This document shows, piece after piece, positions 35,337-45,236 of a stretch of DNA of 64,000 nt. The notes below the pieces were generated by a model, which was not told the origin of the DNA, searched no databases, and saw nothing but the letters and a program-made list of their open reading frames with translations. Every line of letters starts with the position of its first letter. Position 1 is the stretch's first letter. A program made the translations under genes and the position numbers. The DNA is from Anaerolinea sp. GTDB lineage: Bacteria; Chloroflexota; Anaerolineae; Anaerolineales; Anaerolineaceae. The stretch is from NCBI GenBank assembly GCA_029975055.1, contig JARKPU010000058.1:1-64000 (forward strand), given 5' to 3'.

Positions 35337-36083
35337 TTACTTCTTCTCTGCCTGCCTGGCGACGGCTTCGGCCGCGGCTTTGGCCTTTTCGGGGTCGCCG
35401 AGGTAGTAGTGGGTGATGGCTTTCAGGTCGTCATCCAGTTCGTAAACCAGCGGGATGCCCGTGGGGATGTTCAGCTCGACGATTTCGTCATCGGGGATGT
35501 GATCGAGGTGCTTCACCAGCGCGCGCAGGCTGTTGCCGTGGGCCGTGATGAGCAGCCTTTCGCCGCGCTTGAGCCGCGGGACGATGGCCGACTCCCAGTA
35601 AGGGAGGACGCGCTTGAGCGTCAATTCGAGCGACTCGCAGGCGGGCAGTTGAGCCGGGTCCACCTTCGCGTAGCGCGGGTCGAAGCGCGGGTGGCGCTCG
35701 TCGTTCCAGTCGAGGGGCGGCGGGGGGACGTTGTAACTGCGCCGCCAGAGCAGAACCTGTTCTTTGCCGAATTTCTCGGCCATCTCGGCCTTGTTGAGGC
35801 CCTGCAGGTTGCCGTAGTGGCGTTCGTTGAGCTGCCAGGCGTTCTCGACCGGGATGTACATCTGATCGAGTTCGTCCAGGACGATCCACAGCGTGCGGAT
35901 GGCGCGTTTGAGCACCGAAGTGAAGGCCATATCGAACACATAGCCGCCCTCGCGCAGCAGCCGGCCGCCCTCGTGAGCCTCCTGGATGCCCTGCTCGGTC
36001 AGATCGACATCCGTCCAGCCGGTGAAACGGTTTTCAAGGTTCCAGGTGCTTTGCCCGTGGCGCAGCAACACCATTTTGACCAT
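35337..36083 (-). CDS. gpmA: 2,3-bisphosphoglycerate-dependent phosphoglycerate mutase
   Basis: A 248-residue histidine phosphatase-fold enzyme. The phospho-accepting H9 lies in [10 protein letters not shown], followed by [16 protein letters not shown]. The second catalytic His is in [16 protein letters not shown], and [14 protein letters not shown] is a GpmA landmark. It interconverts 3- and 2-phosphoglycerate. The length is as expected. AGGAG precedes the ATG. Confidence 0.96.
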   Translation of the reverse strand: MVKMVLLRHGQSTWNLENRFTGWTDVDLTEQGIQEAHEGGRLLREGGYVFDMAFTSVLKRAIRTLWIVLDELDQMYIPVENAWQLNERHYGNLQGLNKAEMAEKFGKEQVLLWRRSYNVPPPPLDWNDERHPRFDPRYAKVDPAQLPACESLELTLKRVLPYWESAIVPRLKRGERLLITAHGNSLRALVKHLDHIPDDEIVELNIPTGIPLVYELDDDLKAITHYYLGDPEKAKAAAEAVARQAEKK

Positions 36084-36291
36084 ATCTCATTCTCCTGAGG
36101 AAGTATTCATTCGCGTCCATTTTAGACGAAACCCGGCGGAGCGGCAAGGATAAAGCTCCTGATTTTCATCTCCGGAAGGGCCGTGCAAGGGCGATCAAGC
36201 CGGGCTGCCTGGTCGGGCGCAAAGCCCACAACCAGGGCTAACTCGTAGATTAAAATTTGATAAACCACTAGAAATTGCTTTCCAAACGACG

Positions 36292-36297
36292 TATAAT
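36292..36297 (+). promoter_or_regulatory. -10 element of the ABC exporter operon
   Basis: TATAAT, 64 nt before the TTG start of the first subunit. No convincing -35 hexamer stands at the right distance. Confidence 0.5.
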
Positions 36298-36361
36298 ACA
36301 AAATTGCGCGCCTCACCGGGACTGTCCTATTCGGTTCATTCACACCCAAGGAGTAGTTTCT

Positions 36362-38176
36362 TTGTCCATTTCTGCCAGTGTTTTGAATTTCGATCTGAAA
36401 AAGACCGCGGTCTCCAACCGGCTCAAGGGCCTCTGGCGGATGATGAGCGGCTTCCGCTGGCACTACCTGGGGGCCACCCTCAGCCTGGGTGTCGCCGCAT
36501 TGGCAAAGACATCCACCTACCTGCTTCTGAGCTACTTCGTGGATCACTACTTTGGCAATGGAACCCGCCCTGTTGCGCTTCCTCTCATCGCGCTGGGGTT
36601 CGTGGGCCTGGCGATGGTGGAAGGCGGTTTCAGCTTCCTGAGCGGGCGGCTGACGGCCCAGACCGCTGAGGGAATCACGCGCCGGCTGCGCAACTACCTG
36701 TTCGATCACATCCAGCACCTGACCTACACCTACCACGACAAGACCCAGACGGGTGAATTGATCCAGCGCTGCACATCCGATGTGGATGCGGTGCGGCGTT
36801 TCTTCGCCGATCAGGCCATTGGCGTGGGCCGCATCATCCTGCTCTTCACGATCAACTTCGTCGCCATCCTCAACCTGCATCCCAGGCTGGGGCTGGTCTC
36901 GATCATCGCCGTGCCGTTCGTGGTCGTCACCTCGGCGTTCTTCTTCAGGCGCGTGTCCAAGGCGTACCAGGCCTTTCAAGAGCAGGATGCCATCCTGACG
37001 ACGACTCTCCAGGAGAACCTGAGCGGCGTTCGAGTCGTCAAAGCTTTTGCCCGCCAGGCCTTCGAAAAGGAGAAATTCGAGAGAGAAAATTGGGAAAAGT
37101 TCTTGCGCGGGAAGAAACTGACCCGCATGCACTCGCTCTTCTGGCCGGCTTCCGATATCTTGTGCGGCGCGCAGTTGATGGTCGGCTACATTGTTGGAGC
37201 TTTGATGGTGATCCACGGAGAAATCACCATTGGGACATTCCTGGCTTACCTGGGGCTGGTCGGCTGGATCATCTGGCCGATGCGCAACCTCGGCCGCCTG
37301 ATCGTCCAGACCTCCACCGGCATGGTCTCTTTTGGGCGCGTGTCCGATATCATCAAGCAAGAGCGTGAACCGCTGGACGAAGGCGAAACCCTGCCTGCCG
37401 CCGACCTGCGCGGCGAGCTGACGTTCGAGAACGTCGGCTTTCACTATGAAGAAGGCTCGCCTGTGCTGCAAGAGATCAGCTTTCACTGCAGGCCGGGCCA
37501 GGCTGTGGCGCTGCTCGGATCGACCGGCTCGGGCAAGACCACGCTGGTGAACCTGCTGCCGCGCTTCTATGAATACACCTCGGGGCGCATCCTGCTCGAT
37601 GGGGTGGAGCTCAAGCGCTACTCGCGGCGCTACCTGCGCCAGCAGATCGGCATTGTTGAACAGGAACCGTTCCTGTTTTCGCGCACGATCAAAGAGAACA
37701 TCACCTACGGCGTCGGGCGCGACGTGCCGCAGGCCGAGATCGAGGCGGCCGCCAAAGCCGCTGCGATCCACGATGTGATCCTGGCCTTCCCGGATGGGTA
37801 TGACACCCTGGTCGGCGAAAAAGGCGTCACCCTTTCGGGCGGGCAAAAGCAGCGCGTCGCCATCGCGCGCACGCTGCTCAAAAACCCGCGCATCTTGATC
37901 CTGGATGACTCGACTTCCTCGGTAGATACCGAGACGGAAGCCGAAATCCGCGATGCGCTCGATACTTTAATGCGCAACCGCACCACGTTCATCATTGCCC
38001 ACCGCATCCAGTCTATCATGAACGCAGACCTGATCCTGGTACTGGATAAGGGACGGGTGGTGCAGCGCGGCGTGCACGAAGAGCTGGTTGCGCAGGATGG
38101 GATCTACCGCCAGATTTACGAAATCCAGACTCGCATCGAAGCCGAGCTGGAAAAGGAAATCACCAATGCCTCCTGA
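36362..38176 (+). CDS. ABC exporter subunit A (transmembrane-ATPase, degenerate Walker B)
   Basis: About 604 residues. The TTG at 36362 is the probable start because AAGGAG (36348-36353) lies 8 nt upstream; a longer frame from 36275 is possible. Six membrane helices (about 25-300) precede the ATPase domain: Walker A LLGSTGSGKTTL, a canonical LSGGQ signature and Walker B ILILDDS. The catalytic Glu is Asp. Together with subunit B, which has Glu but an LSVGQ signature, this is the asymmetric pattern of heterodimeric exporters such as TM287/288. Substrate unknown; multidrug or lipid export is likely. Confidence 0.92.
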   Translation: MSISASVLNFDLKKTAVSNRLKGLWRMMSGFRWHYLGATLSLGVAALAKTSTYLLLSYFVDHYFGNGTRPVALPLIALGFVGLAMVEGGFSFLSGRLTAQTAEGITRRLRNYLFDHIQHLTYTYHDKTQTGELIQRCTSDVDAVRRFFADQAIGVGRIILLFTINFVAILNLHPRLGLVSIIAVPFVVVTSAFFFRRVSKAYQAFQEQDAILTTTLQENLSGVRVVKAFARQAFEKEKFERENWEKFLRGKKLTRMHSLFWPASDILCGAQLMVGYIVGALMVIHGEITIGTFLAYLGLVGWIIWPMRNLGRLIVQTSTGMVSFGRVSDIIKQEREPLDEGETLPAADLRGELTFENVGFHYEEGSPVLQEISFHCRPGQAVALLGSTGSGKTTLVNLLPRFYEYTSGRILLDGVELKRYSRRYLRQQIGIVEQEPFLFSRTIKENITYGVGRDVPQAEIEAAAKAAAIHDVILAFPDGYDTLVGEKGVTLSGGQKQRVAIARTLLKNPRILILDDSTSSVDTETEAEIRDALDTLMRNRTTFIIAHRIQSIMNADLILVLDKGRVVQRGVHEELVAQDGIYRQIYEIQTRIEAELEKEITNAS

Positions 38177-39998
38177 TTACACCGAGGAAGAGGAGTTCGA
38201 GGCAAAGTACACCGGAAAGACCTTCCGGCGCATCGTCGGCTTGCTTCGACCGCACTGGAAGATGGTGCTGTCTTTCCTGGCGTTGATCGCGGTCGTCTCC
38301 GGGATCGATGCTCTCTTCACCTACCTGTCCAAACTCATCATCGACCGCGGCATCATGGCGGGCGACACATCCGAACTCTACCGCCTGCTGAGCTACTACG
38401 GCGGGATGATCGTCCTCCAGGCGATTTTCGTCTTTGGGTTCATCTACGCGGTCGGCGTCTTGGGCGAGCGCGTGCGCTATGACCTGCGCCAAAAGATGTT
38501 CAATCATCTGCAGGACCTTTCGCTCTCCTATTACAGCCGCACTCCGGTGGGCTGGATCATGGCGCGGGTCACTTCGGATTCCGACCGCGTCTCCGACCTG
38601 GTCTCCTGGGGCATTCTCGACCTGGTGTGGGCGACGACCAACATCCTCACGTCGGTCGGATTCATGTTCTACATCAACTGGCGCCTGGCGCTGATCGTGA
38701 TGCTGATGGTGCCGATCGTCACCTTCGTGGCCATCGAGTTCCGCAGGCGCATCCTCAAGCAGTTCCGCGTGGTGCGCAAGATCAACTCGAAGATCACCGG
38801 CTCCTACAACGAAAACATCACCGGGGTGCGCGTTGTCAAGGCGCTGGTGCGTGAAGAAGAAAACGCCAAAGAGTTTGCCGAACTGACCGGTGACATGTAC
38901 AAAGCGGCCTATCGCGCGGCCTGGTTGAGCGCGCTCTTCCTGCCAAGCGTGCAGCTCATTGCGGCGGTTGCCCTCGGCACGATCGCCTGGTATGGCGGCT
39001 GGCAGGCCGGCCTGGGCGGGGTGACGGTTGGGGGCATCCAGGCGTTCATCTCCTACGTGACCTTTATGATGTGGCCGATTCAAGATGCGGCGCGCATCTT
39101 TGCCGAGATGCAGCATGCCATCGCTTCCGCTGAGCGCATCTTCTCGTTGACCGATGCCGTGCCCGAAGTGGCCGACCGGGAGAACGCGATCGACCCGGGG
39201 ACCATCCAGGGCGATATCGAGTTCGAGCACGTCACCTTCTACTACGAGGATAATATCCCCGTGCTGAAGGATTTCAACCTGAAGGTGAAGCGCGGAGAGA
39301 CGATCGCCCTGGTCGGGCCGACGGGGGGCGGGAAATCCACCATTGTCAACCTGGCCTGCCGCTTCTATGAGCCGAAGGAAGGCGTCATCCGCATCGGCGG
39401 CACCGATTACACGCAGTTCACCTTGCACGCGATCCAATCGCGCATCGGGGTGGTGCTGCAGACCCCGCACCTGTTCTCGGGCAGCGTGCGCGAGAATATC
39501 CGCTACGGGCGGCTAGACGCCACCGATGCCGAGATCGAAGAGGCCGCCAAACTGGCCGGCGCGCATGACTTCATCATCAAATTCGATAAGGGCTACGACG
39601 AACCTGTCGGCGAGGGAGGCAACAACCTCTCGGTGGGCCAGAAGCAATTGATCAGCCTGACGCGCGCCATCCTGGCCAGGCCGGAGATCTTCGTGATGGA
39701 TGAAGCGACCAGCTCGGTGGATACGCTCACCGAGGCGCTGATCCAGCGCGGGATGGAACGCCTGATGCAGGGCCGGACGAGTTTTGTCATCGCCCACCGC
39801 CTTTCGACGATCAAGCGCGCCAGCCGTATTCTCGTGATCGAAGACGGGCAAATCGCCGAGATGGGCACGCACCAGGAATTGCTGCGGCTGCGCGGCAAGT
39901 ATTACACGCTCTATACGCGCCAGTTCCGTCACCAGATGGAAGAAGTGCTCGATCCGTTCGCGGGGGCGGCAGAGAGCGCTCCGGTGCCTGCGGATTAG
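38166..39998 (+). CDS. ABC exporter subunit B (transmembrane-ATPase, catalytic)
   Basis: A 610-residue partner of the preceding subunit. ATG 38166 overlaps the upstream stop by 11 nt, so the two are translationally coupled. Six membrane helices are followed by Walker A LVGPTGGGKSTI, a non-canonical signature LSVGQ and an intact Walker B with Glu (IFVMDEATSSVD). It supplies the hydrolysing Walker site, completed by LSGGQ of subunit A. A strong hairpin follows the gene. Confidence 0.92.
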   Translation: MPPDYTEEEEFEAKYTGKTFRRIVGLLRPHWKMVLSFLALIAVVSGIDALFTYLSKLIIDRGIMAGDTSELYRLLSYYGGMIVLQAIFVFGFIYAVGVLGERVRYDLRQKMFNHLQDLSLSYYSRTPVGWIMARVTSDSDRVSDLVSWGILDLVWATTNILTSVGFMFYINWRLALIVMLMVPIVTFVAIEFRRRILKQFRVVRKINSKITGSYNENITGVRVVKALVREEENAKEFAELTGDMYKAAYRAAWLSALFLPSVQLIAAVALGTIAWYGGWQAGLGGVTVGGIQAFISYVTFMMWPIQDAARIFAEMQHAIASAERIFSLTDAVPEVADRENAIDPGTIQGDIEFEHVTFYYEDNIPVLKDFNLKVKRGETIALVGPTGGGKSTIVNLACRFYEPKEGVIRIGGTDYTQFTLHAIQSRIGVVLQTPHLFSGSVRENIRYGRLDATDAEIEEAAKLAGAHDFIIKFDKGYDEPVGEGGNNLSVGQKQLISLTRAILARPEIFVMDEATSSVDTLTEALIQRGMERLMQGRTSFVIAHRLSTIKRASRILVIEDGQIAEMGTHQELLRLRGKYYTLYTRQFRHQMEEVLDPFAGAAESAPVPAD

Positions 39999-40027
39999 CC
40001 GACACCCCGCGTGCCCCTGTGAGTGCG

Positions 40028-40735
40028 TCAACACGAGACGGCCTGCAGCGCATGCAGGCCGTCTCTCTTTTCCACCCGCAGGGCAAAGCTGAAGCGGTCG
40101 ATTTGCAGGGCGTAATCGAGGTCGCTCGGCGGGAAGGCCGGGCGGGAGCCGTCATAATGCATGCCGGAGCGCGAGGCGCGCACGCGCGCCTTGAGGCTGG
40201 CAAGTTCGGGCGGGCTGCCGGTAAGGTAGGCTTCGATCAGGTCGGCGCAGGCCGCGTCTTCATCGCCCCAGTCGAAGGGCGAGCCATCCGGCGCGCTGCC
40301 TTTAAACCAGCCGGTGAGGATGAAGGTCACCTCCGGCGGGTTGAAGGCGCGGATGCAGCGGGCGGTGGCGGCGGCGTTCGTCAGCGCGGCGCAGTAGATG
40401 GGCGCGGCGTTGGCGGCGCGGATGACGCCCTGCGTGCCGGCTGTGGTGCGCTGGATGATCGTCTTTCCACGCAGGTCATGGCGGGGTAAATCGGTGGGGC
40501 TGTTGCCCAGGTCGAAGCCCTGCACCTGAATGCCGTCGATTTCGCCGAGGATCAGGCTGCCGGGCAGACGCGCGCGCAGGTCGAAGGCTTCTTCCACGCC
40601 GGAGACGAGGAAGATGCGCTCCACACCGGCTTCCACCAGGTAGGTTGCCGTGGTGAAGGCGCGCAGCACGTCAATGACGACCGCCATGCCCGAGACCGCA
40701 GGGCACCCGGCCAGGTCGGTGCGCAGGAATTGCAT
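40028..40735 (-). CDS. 2-phosphosulfolactate phosphatase family protein (ComB-like)
   Basis: A 235-residue ComB-fold protein. Landmarks are VVIDVLRAFTTATYLVEAG (about 19-37), GEIDGIQVQGFDLGNSPTDL and IIQRTTAGTQGV. In methanogens ComB removes phosphate from phosphosulfolactate during coenzyme M synthesis. No other coenzyme M gene is present, and many bacteria carry ComB homologues of unknown role. A TATAAT on the minus strand 6 nt before the ATG suggests a leaderless transcript. The last codons overlap the terminator hairpin at 40035. Confidence 0.85.
   Translation of the reverse strand: MQFLRTDLAGCPAVSGMAVVIDVLRAFTTATYLVEAGVERIFLVSGVEEAFDLRARLPGSLILGEIDGIQVQGFDLGNSPTDLPRHDLRGKTIIQRTTAGTQGVIRAANAAPIYCAALTNAAATARCIRAFNPPEVTFILTGWFKGSAPDGSPFDWGDEDAACADLIEAYLTGSPPELASLKARVRASRSGMHYDGSRPAFPPSDLDYALQIDRFSFALRVEKRDGLHALQAVSC
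40035..40070. terminator. Terminator hairpin between ABC operon and comB-like gene
   Basis: A 13-bp stem (GAGACGGCCTGCA, 40035-40047, with 40053-40065), 5-nt loop, then TCTTTT on the plus strand. The hairpin lies within the last codons of the convergent ComB-like gene. Confidence 0.75.
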
Positions 40736-40741
40736 GGTCTG

Positions 40742-40747
40742 ATTATA
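40742..40747 (-). promoter_or_regulatory. -10 element placed for a leaderless transcript (comB-like)
   Basis: Minus-strand TATAAT followed by CAGACC and then ATG. The 6-nt gap puts the transcription start at or next to the A of the start codon. No Shine-Dalgarno sequence is present. Confidence 0.6.
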
Positions 40748-40762
40748 CCGGCGGATGCGATT

Positions 40763-42583
40763 TCATGCCGCAAGGTGCGGCTGCAGCTTCCGGCAGGTGA
40801 TGTACCGCTCCACGGCACTGGTATCGAGCGGTTCGGAGATGTAAAAGCCCTGCATAAATTCGCAGCGCAACCGCTTAAGCTCCTTGTGCTGTTCCAGCGT
40901 CTCCACGCCTTCGGCGACAACCTCGATGTTCAATTCGTGAGCCAGTTGAATGATGGCCTGGACAACCCCCGCACTGCTCTTGACGCGCCCCAGGTTGTTG
41001 ACGAAACTGCGGTCGATCTTGATCGCATCGATTGGAAGGCTGTCGAGGTAGCCAAGCGAAGAATAGCCCGTGCCGAAATCGTCGATATACAGCTGCACGC
41101 CCAGGCTGCGCAGGGCTTCCAGCGCCTGCATCACTGTGCACGAACTGTTGACGATGGTGCTTTCGGTGATTTCCAGGCGCAGGCAGGTGGGCGGCAGGCC
41201 GGTCTCTTCGAGAATGCGCGCTACCTGAGCGCTGAAATCGGGCTGCTCGAGCTGGCGCGGGCTGATGTTGACGGAAATCATCAACAGCGGGTCGATGGGG
41301 TAGGTATCTTGCCAGAGGCGCATCTGGCGGCAGGCCTCTCGCAGCACCCACAACCCCAGGGGAACGATGAGGCCGGTTTCTTCGGAGAGGTGGATGAAAT
41401 CGACCGGCCAGATCATGCCCCTCTGCGGGTGCATCCAGCGCACCAGAGCTTCGAAGCCGATCAACCGCCCGGTTTTCAACTCGGTGATCGGCTGATAGTG
41501 CAGAATGAGCTGCTGGTGTTCCAGCGAGCCGCGCAGGTCGGTTTCCATCTCCATGCGGTTGATCAACTGGTCGCGCATCGAAAGGTCGAACAGCAGGTAT
41601 CTGCTCCCCAGGTTGTGCCTGGCCTGGATGAGCGCGATGCCGGCTTCCTGGAGGATCAGGTCGGCCGTGCGCTGGTGCCCGTTCCGCAAGGCGATGCCAA
41701 TGCTGGCAGCGATGTTGATGCGCTGCCCGCCCAGCAGGATCGGCTGCTTCAGGCGCTCCAGGATGCGCGCGGCGATTGTTTCGGCATACGTGGGGTCTTG
41801 CAGATCCTCGAGCAGAATCCCGAATTCATCTTCTCCCAGCCGGGCAATCATATCGGTGGTGCGCAGGTTCGAGCGCAGCACGTTGACTGCCGAAAGGACG
41901 ATCTCTCGGCCTGCCTCGCCGCCAAGACATTCGTGGATGAGCTGGTAGTAATCGAACTCAACCAGCAGCACGGCAAACAGGTTCTCATTGGCTTCGAAAG
42001 CCGAGCGGATGCGTTCCAGGAACAGTGCTTTGTTAGGCAGCCTGGTCTGTTCATCGTGAGAGTTCTGGTAGGCGAGGCGGGCGCGGTCGCGTTTTAACTC
42101 GGCCATTTCTACCGACACCTTGAGCACCCTCACCGTCAATTGGGCGGCAATCTGGAGCAGATCCAGTTCGGGGCCTGGAGCACCGGGCAGGAAGGCCGGG
42201 TTTTCGATGCGCACCGTGCCGACCAGGCGCTTGCCGTCATACACCGGGAGGAGCATGAGGGCGCGGATGCCGTGCTCGAGGAGTGCCTGCCGGTCGGAGG
42301 TGAGGTCATCCGGCAATTGTTCCACCGCATCGATGCGCAGCACCTGGCTGGTCCGCAATGCCCTTAACCACCAGGAAGAGGACAGGCGCAGCGGGCCTTC
42401 GCAGCCCTGAGCAGATGGCGGCGGTTCCTCGGCCCAGGAGTAGAAATTTTTCTTGAACTTGTCGGTGCGGGTGAGAAAGAGCAAATGCGCCCGGCCGGCG
42501 CGGGTGAAGCGGGCGATCACCCGAAGGCAATCGTTGACCAGGTTCTCGTACTCTGCGGCGTTGTTCGCTGGCTGGTTTCCCAT
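40763..42583 (-). CDS. GAF-GGDEF-EAL cyclic-di-GMP signalling protein
   Basis: A 606-residue soluble protein. Residues about 15-165 look like a GAF sensor (MLLPVYDGKRLVGTVRIENP), about 175-335 form a GGDEF domain and about 350-600 an EAL domain. The cyclase motif reads GEDEF rather than GGDEF, so its activity is doubtful. The EAL domain has the key residues FEALVRW, LRLEITES, IDDFGTGYSSLGYL and VVAEGVETLEQH, as in active phosphodiesterases. Net function is probably c-di-GMP breakdown tuned by the GAF and GGDEF parts. Confidence 0.92.
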   Translation of the reverse strand: MGNQPANNAAEYENLVNDCLRVIARFTRAGRAHLLFLTRTDKFKKNFYSWAEEPPPSAQGCEGPLRLSSSWWLRALRTSQVLRIDAVEQLPDDLTSDRQALLEHGIRALMLLPVYDGKRLVGTVRIENPAFLPGAPGPELDLLQIAAQLTVRVLKVSVEMAELKRDRARLAYQNSHDEQTRLPNKALFLERIRSAFEANENLFAVLLVEFDYYQLIHECLGGEAGREIVLSAVNVLRSNLRTTDMIARLGEDEFGILLEDLQDPTYAETIAARILERLKQPILLGGQRINIAASIGIALRNGHQRTADLILQEAGIALIQARHNLGSRYLLFDLSMRDQLINRMEMETDLRGSLEHQQLILHYQPITELKTGRLIGFEALVRWMHPQRGMIWPVDFIHLSEETGLIVPLGLWVLREACRQMRLWQDTYPIDPLLMISVNISPRQLEQPDFSAQVARILEETGLPPTCLRLEITESTIVNSSCTVMQALEALRSLGVQLYIDDFGTGYSSLGYLDSLPIDAIKIDRSFVNNLGRVKSSAGVVQAIIQLAHELNIEVVAEGVETLEQHKELKRLRCEFMQGFYISEPLDTSAVERYITCRKLQPHLAA

Positions 42584-42779
42584 AGCCTCTCTCTAAATGA
42601 CAGGAATTCTTTCCGTGCGTTCCGCCTGGAGATGGCCAAATGGAACCCCCTCAGGCCGGTGACTGCCGAGGGCGGTGTTTTCATTTTCTATCCATTGTGG
42701 GGCAATCCCCACAATGGACAGAAATTATCCACTGCCCTGCTGAGGGGGTAACATGCAAGGAGCGTGCCAGCGAAAGGTT
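42584..42779. other. Intergenic region holding palindrome copy C
   Basis: These 196 nt lie between two minus-strand genes. Apart from the GAGAGG ribosome site of the GGDEF-EAL gene and palindrome copy C I see no gene or clear promoter. Confidence 0.5.
42685..42724. repeat. Core-TTGTGGGG palindrome, copy C
   Basis: TTTCTATCCATTGTGGGG pairs with CCCCACAATGGACAGAAA across CAAT, with a single A-C mismatch. The core matches the other copies while the outer arm (TTTCTATCCA) is different and still nearly self-complementary. Confidence 0.85.
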
Positions 42780-44180
42780 TTACGAGGGTTCGGTGAGCGA
42801 TTCTAGCTGGGCGTGCTTTTTAGCGTGCAGGGCGAGCACATCTTGCTGCACCCTGGCCAGATATTTGCCGCGCAACGGGAACCAGGCCAGGATGAGTGCG
42901 CCGAGCAGCAGGGCCGCGCCGGGGATCAACCCGCCCAGGGCCTTCAAACCGAAGAGCGCACTGGCGGGCTGGTCGAGGAAAGCCACGCCGTTGTTCTGTT
43001 CGCGGGTGACGAAATGCGTGGCTTCGAGGATGAAGGGGAAGAGCCACAAGGCGATGGACTGCGCCGGTTTAGTGATGAGCGCGTTCACGCCGAAGAAGGC
43101 CCCCTCGCGCCGCACCCCCGAACGCAGCTCGTCTTCATCGGCCACCTGGGCAAACAGCAGGTTGCTGAGCGTCTGCGGGCCCGAAAGGCCAAACCCCGCC
43201 AGCGCCAGGCAGGCAGGGATCAACGCCGGCGGGACAACCGCGATGAGCATCAACCCAACCCCGCCGACCACCAGCAGGAGCTGCTGCGCGCCAACCACCC
43301 CCAGGCGTTTGCGGATCAGGCTGGTGATGGGCACGCCGATGATCAACGGGATGAACAGGCAGGCCAGCAGGATCATTGTGCTGACCTGCATGACGTAATC
43401 GGCGAGGTAGTAGATCGAACTCAGGATGAGCGACTGCATGAGGATGGACATGAAGTTGGCCGCCACCAATATGAGGAAGGAGCGGTTGGCGAAGGTCAAC
43501 TTCAAAGCTTCGGGGATCGAAATGGGCTTATCCACCCGGGTGAACTCGGGACGCTCCTTCACCTTGAGGGTGGTGGCCATGATCAACAGCATGGCGACGA
43601 TGGCCACCACCACCATCGAAACCTGCAGAGGCAGGAAGGAGGAATCGGCCGCCTTGGGGCGGACGAAATCGGGGATCATGAAGCCCAGCAGCGTGCCGAG
43701 CAGGCCGAAGAGCGATGAGGATATTTGCAGGTCGTTCCGCTCGCCGTCCGATTCGCTCACTTCGGGCAGGAGGGCCGAATAGACCAGCCCGATGATGGTG
43801 TAGCAGGTGTCATAGAGCAGCATGCTGACGAGCATCCAGACGAAGAGCATCTGCTGCCCGGCGTGGGGCGGCGCCAGCCAGACCAGGATGAACGTGAGGG
43901 CCAGGAACGGCGCGGTGTAGCGCATGTAGGGGATGCGCCGCCCGTGCCGCGAGCGGGTTGAATCGGTGATGTAGCCGAATAGCGGGTCGTTGATGGCATT
44001 CCAGATGGCGTAGATCAGCGAGGCCAGCCCGATCCATTTGGCCGTCAGGCCGAGGTAATCCTGGTAGAAGATCGTCAGCAGGGCGCCGTAGATGCCCGAA
44101 ATCATCGAAGTGCCCAGGGCAGCGACGCCCCAGATCACTTTATATGAGCGGGAGAGTTTGACGGGCGATGCTTGTTGCAT
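42780..44180 (-). CDS. MFS sugar:cation symporter (GPH/MelB-like)
   Basis: A 466-residue membrane protein with 12 predicted helices. The N-terminal region carries the GPH pattern: YAIWNAINDPLFGYITDSTRSRHGRRIPYM, with the cation-site Asp residues and the loop 2-3 motif of MelB-like symporters. These import glycosides or pentosides with H+ or Na+. It follows the YdjC-type deacetylase gene with a 12-nt gap, so both may work on the same oligosaccharide. Confidence 0.9.
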   Translation of the reverse strand: MQQASPVKLSRSYKVIWGVAALGTSMISGIYGALLTIFYQDYLGLTAKWIGLASLIYAIWNAINDPLFGYITDSTRSRHGRRIPYMRYTAPFLALTFILVWLAPPHAGQQMLFVWMLVSMLLYDTCYTIIGLVYSALLPEVSESDGERNDLQISSSLFGLLGTLLGFMIPDFVRPKAADSSFLPLQVSMVVVAIVAMLLIMATTLKVKERPEFTRVDKPISIPEALKLTFANRSFLILVAANFMSILMQSLILSSIYYLADYVMQVSTMILLACLFIPLIIGVPITSLIRKRLGVVGAQQLLLVVGGVGLMLIAVVPPALIPACLALAGFGLSGPQTLSNLLFAQVADEDELRSGVRREGAFFGVNALITKPAQSIALWLFPFILEATHFVTREQNNGVAFLDQPASALFGLKALGGLIPGAALLLGALILAWFPLRGKYLARVQQDVLALHAKKHAQLESLTEPS

Positions 44181-44192
44181 GGTGTCCTCCGG

Positions 44193-45077
44193 TCAGAGCA
44201 AATTGGCGATGGCGCGGTACCCGATGACCTGCACCCCCGTCTGCTGCAGGTGGATGCGCAGGTCTTCGTTCAAGAAGGTCTGGTAATCGGCGACCCGCCC
44301 GCGCCAATCGGGGGTGATGGCGCGCAGTTCGGGCGTATCGGCGGCCGGGTGGATGATGAAGTGCGTCACGCCGGGGGGCAGCGCATCGAAGGCGGCTTTG
44401 GTCTGCTCCAGGCGGTTCTCGGGCTTATCCAGCGGCATCTGGTGGATATGATCGAGGAGGGGGAAGCCGTCGTGCTCGAGCTGGCGGATCACTCCGGCGG
44501 CCAGCGCGGCGGTCGGGGCATCAAGCCCCATAGCCTGCAGGGCAGGCTCATCCATGCGCAAGATCATCAACGGCAGGCGGTTGGCCAGCGCAAGCTCGAT
44601 ATAGGCCTGGAGGAATTTCGGGTGGATGACCGTGCCCATGTGCGTGTCGATGTGGGTGAGCCGGATGCCAAAATCCAGCGCGCGCCTGAGCTGCACCTGC
44701 ATCTCCTCGCGGGCGGCTTCGGGGGTGGCCGAGGCCTGCGTCTGCTGGGCGCGGTGCGGGAAGTAGCCTTCTTCGTCGAACAGCCCGCTGGAAGCATCCA
44801 GGTGGGCCACGGCGCGCCAGCGGTAATGCTGCCATTCGCTGGTGAGCGTGAGGTGCAGGCCCAGGTCGGCCTCGGGGTGCTGGCGGGCATATTCGGCGGC
44901 CTTGGGGAACCAGGGGCAGGGCACCATCACCGCCCCGCAAGAAACGATCCCAAAGGCGTCCAGTTCAGAGAAGGCCTGGACGCTGGCCTGGCACATGCCG
45001 ACGTCATCGGCGTGGATGATCGCCACGCGGTCATCGTCTGAAAATCCGAGTCTGCGCAGGAGTGGGTTAGGGTTCAT
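44193..45077 (-). CDS. ChbG/HpnK (YdjC) family deacetylase
   Basis: A 294-residue protein of the YdjC fold. The metal Asp pair is in IIHADDVGMCQASV (about 20-33), and a catalytic His follows in DLGLHLTLTSEW and in THIDTHMGTV. Members remove acetyl groups from chitobiose-type sugars or from hopanoid glucosamine. There is no signal peptide, so it acts in the cytoplasm, which suits imported sugars brought in by the adjacent symporter. No ribosome binding site is evident. Confidence 0.9.
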   Translation of the reverse strand: MNPNPLLRRLGFSDDDRVAIIHADDVGMCQASVQAFSELDAFGIVSCGAVMVPCPWFPKAAEYARQHPEADLGLHLTLTSEWQHYRWRAVAHLDASSGLFDEEGYFPHRAQQTQASATPEAAREEMQVQLRRALDFGIRLTHIDTHMGTVIHPKFLQAYIELALANRLPLMILRMDEPALQAMGLDAPTAALAAGVIRQLEHDGFPLLDHIHQMPLDKPENRLEQTKAAFDALPPGVTHFIIHPAADTPELRAITPDWRGRVADYQTFLNEDLRIHLQQTGVQVIGYRAIANLL

Positions 45078-45236
45078 GGCGTTTGGAAATATAAAACAGG
45101 ATGAGAAGGATGTTCAGGATAAGCCAAAATGAGGATGCGCGGCTTGAATACCTGCTCTCACCGGCGCACCGGCTCGTCGCTTCCCCCATTATAGAATCGA
45201 TGCTCGTTTGGGATAGAGCAATCGGGCCGTCTCAAT

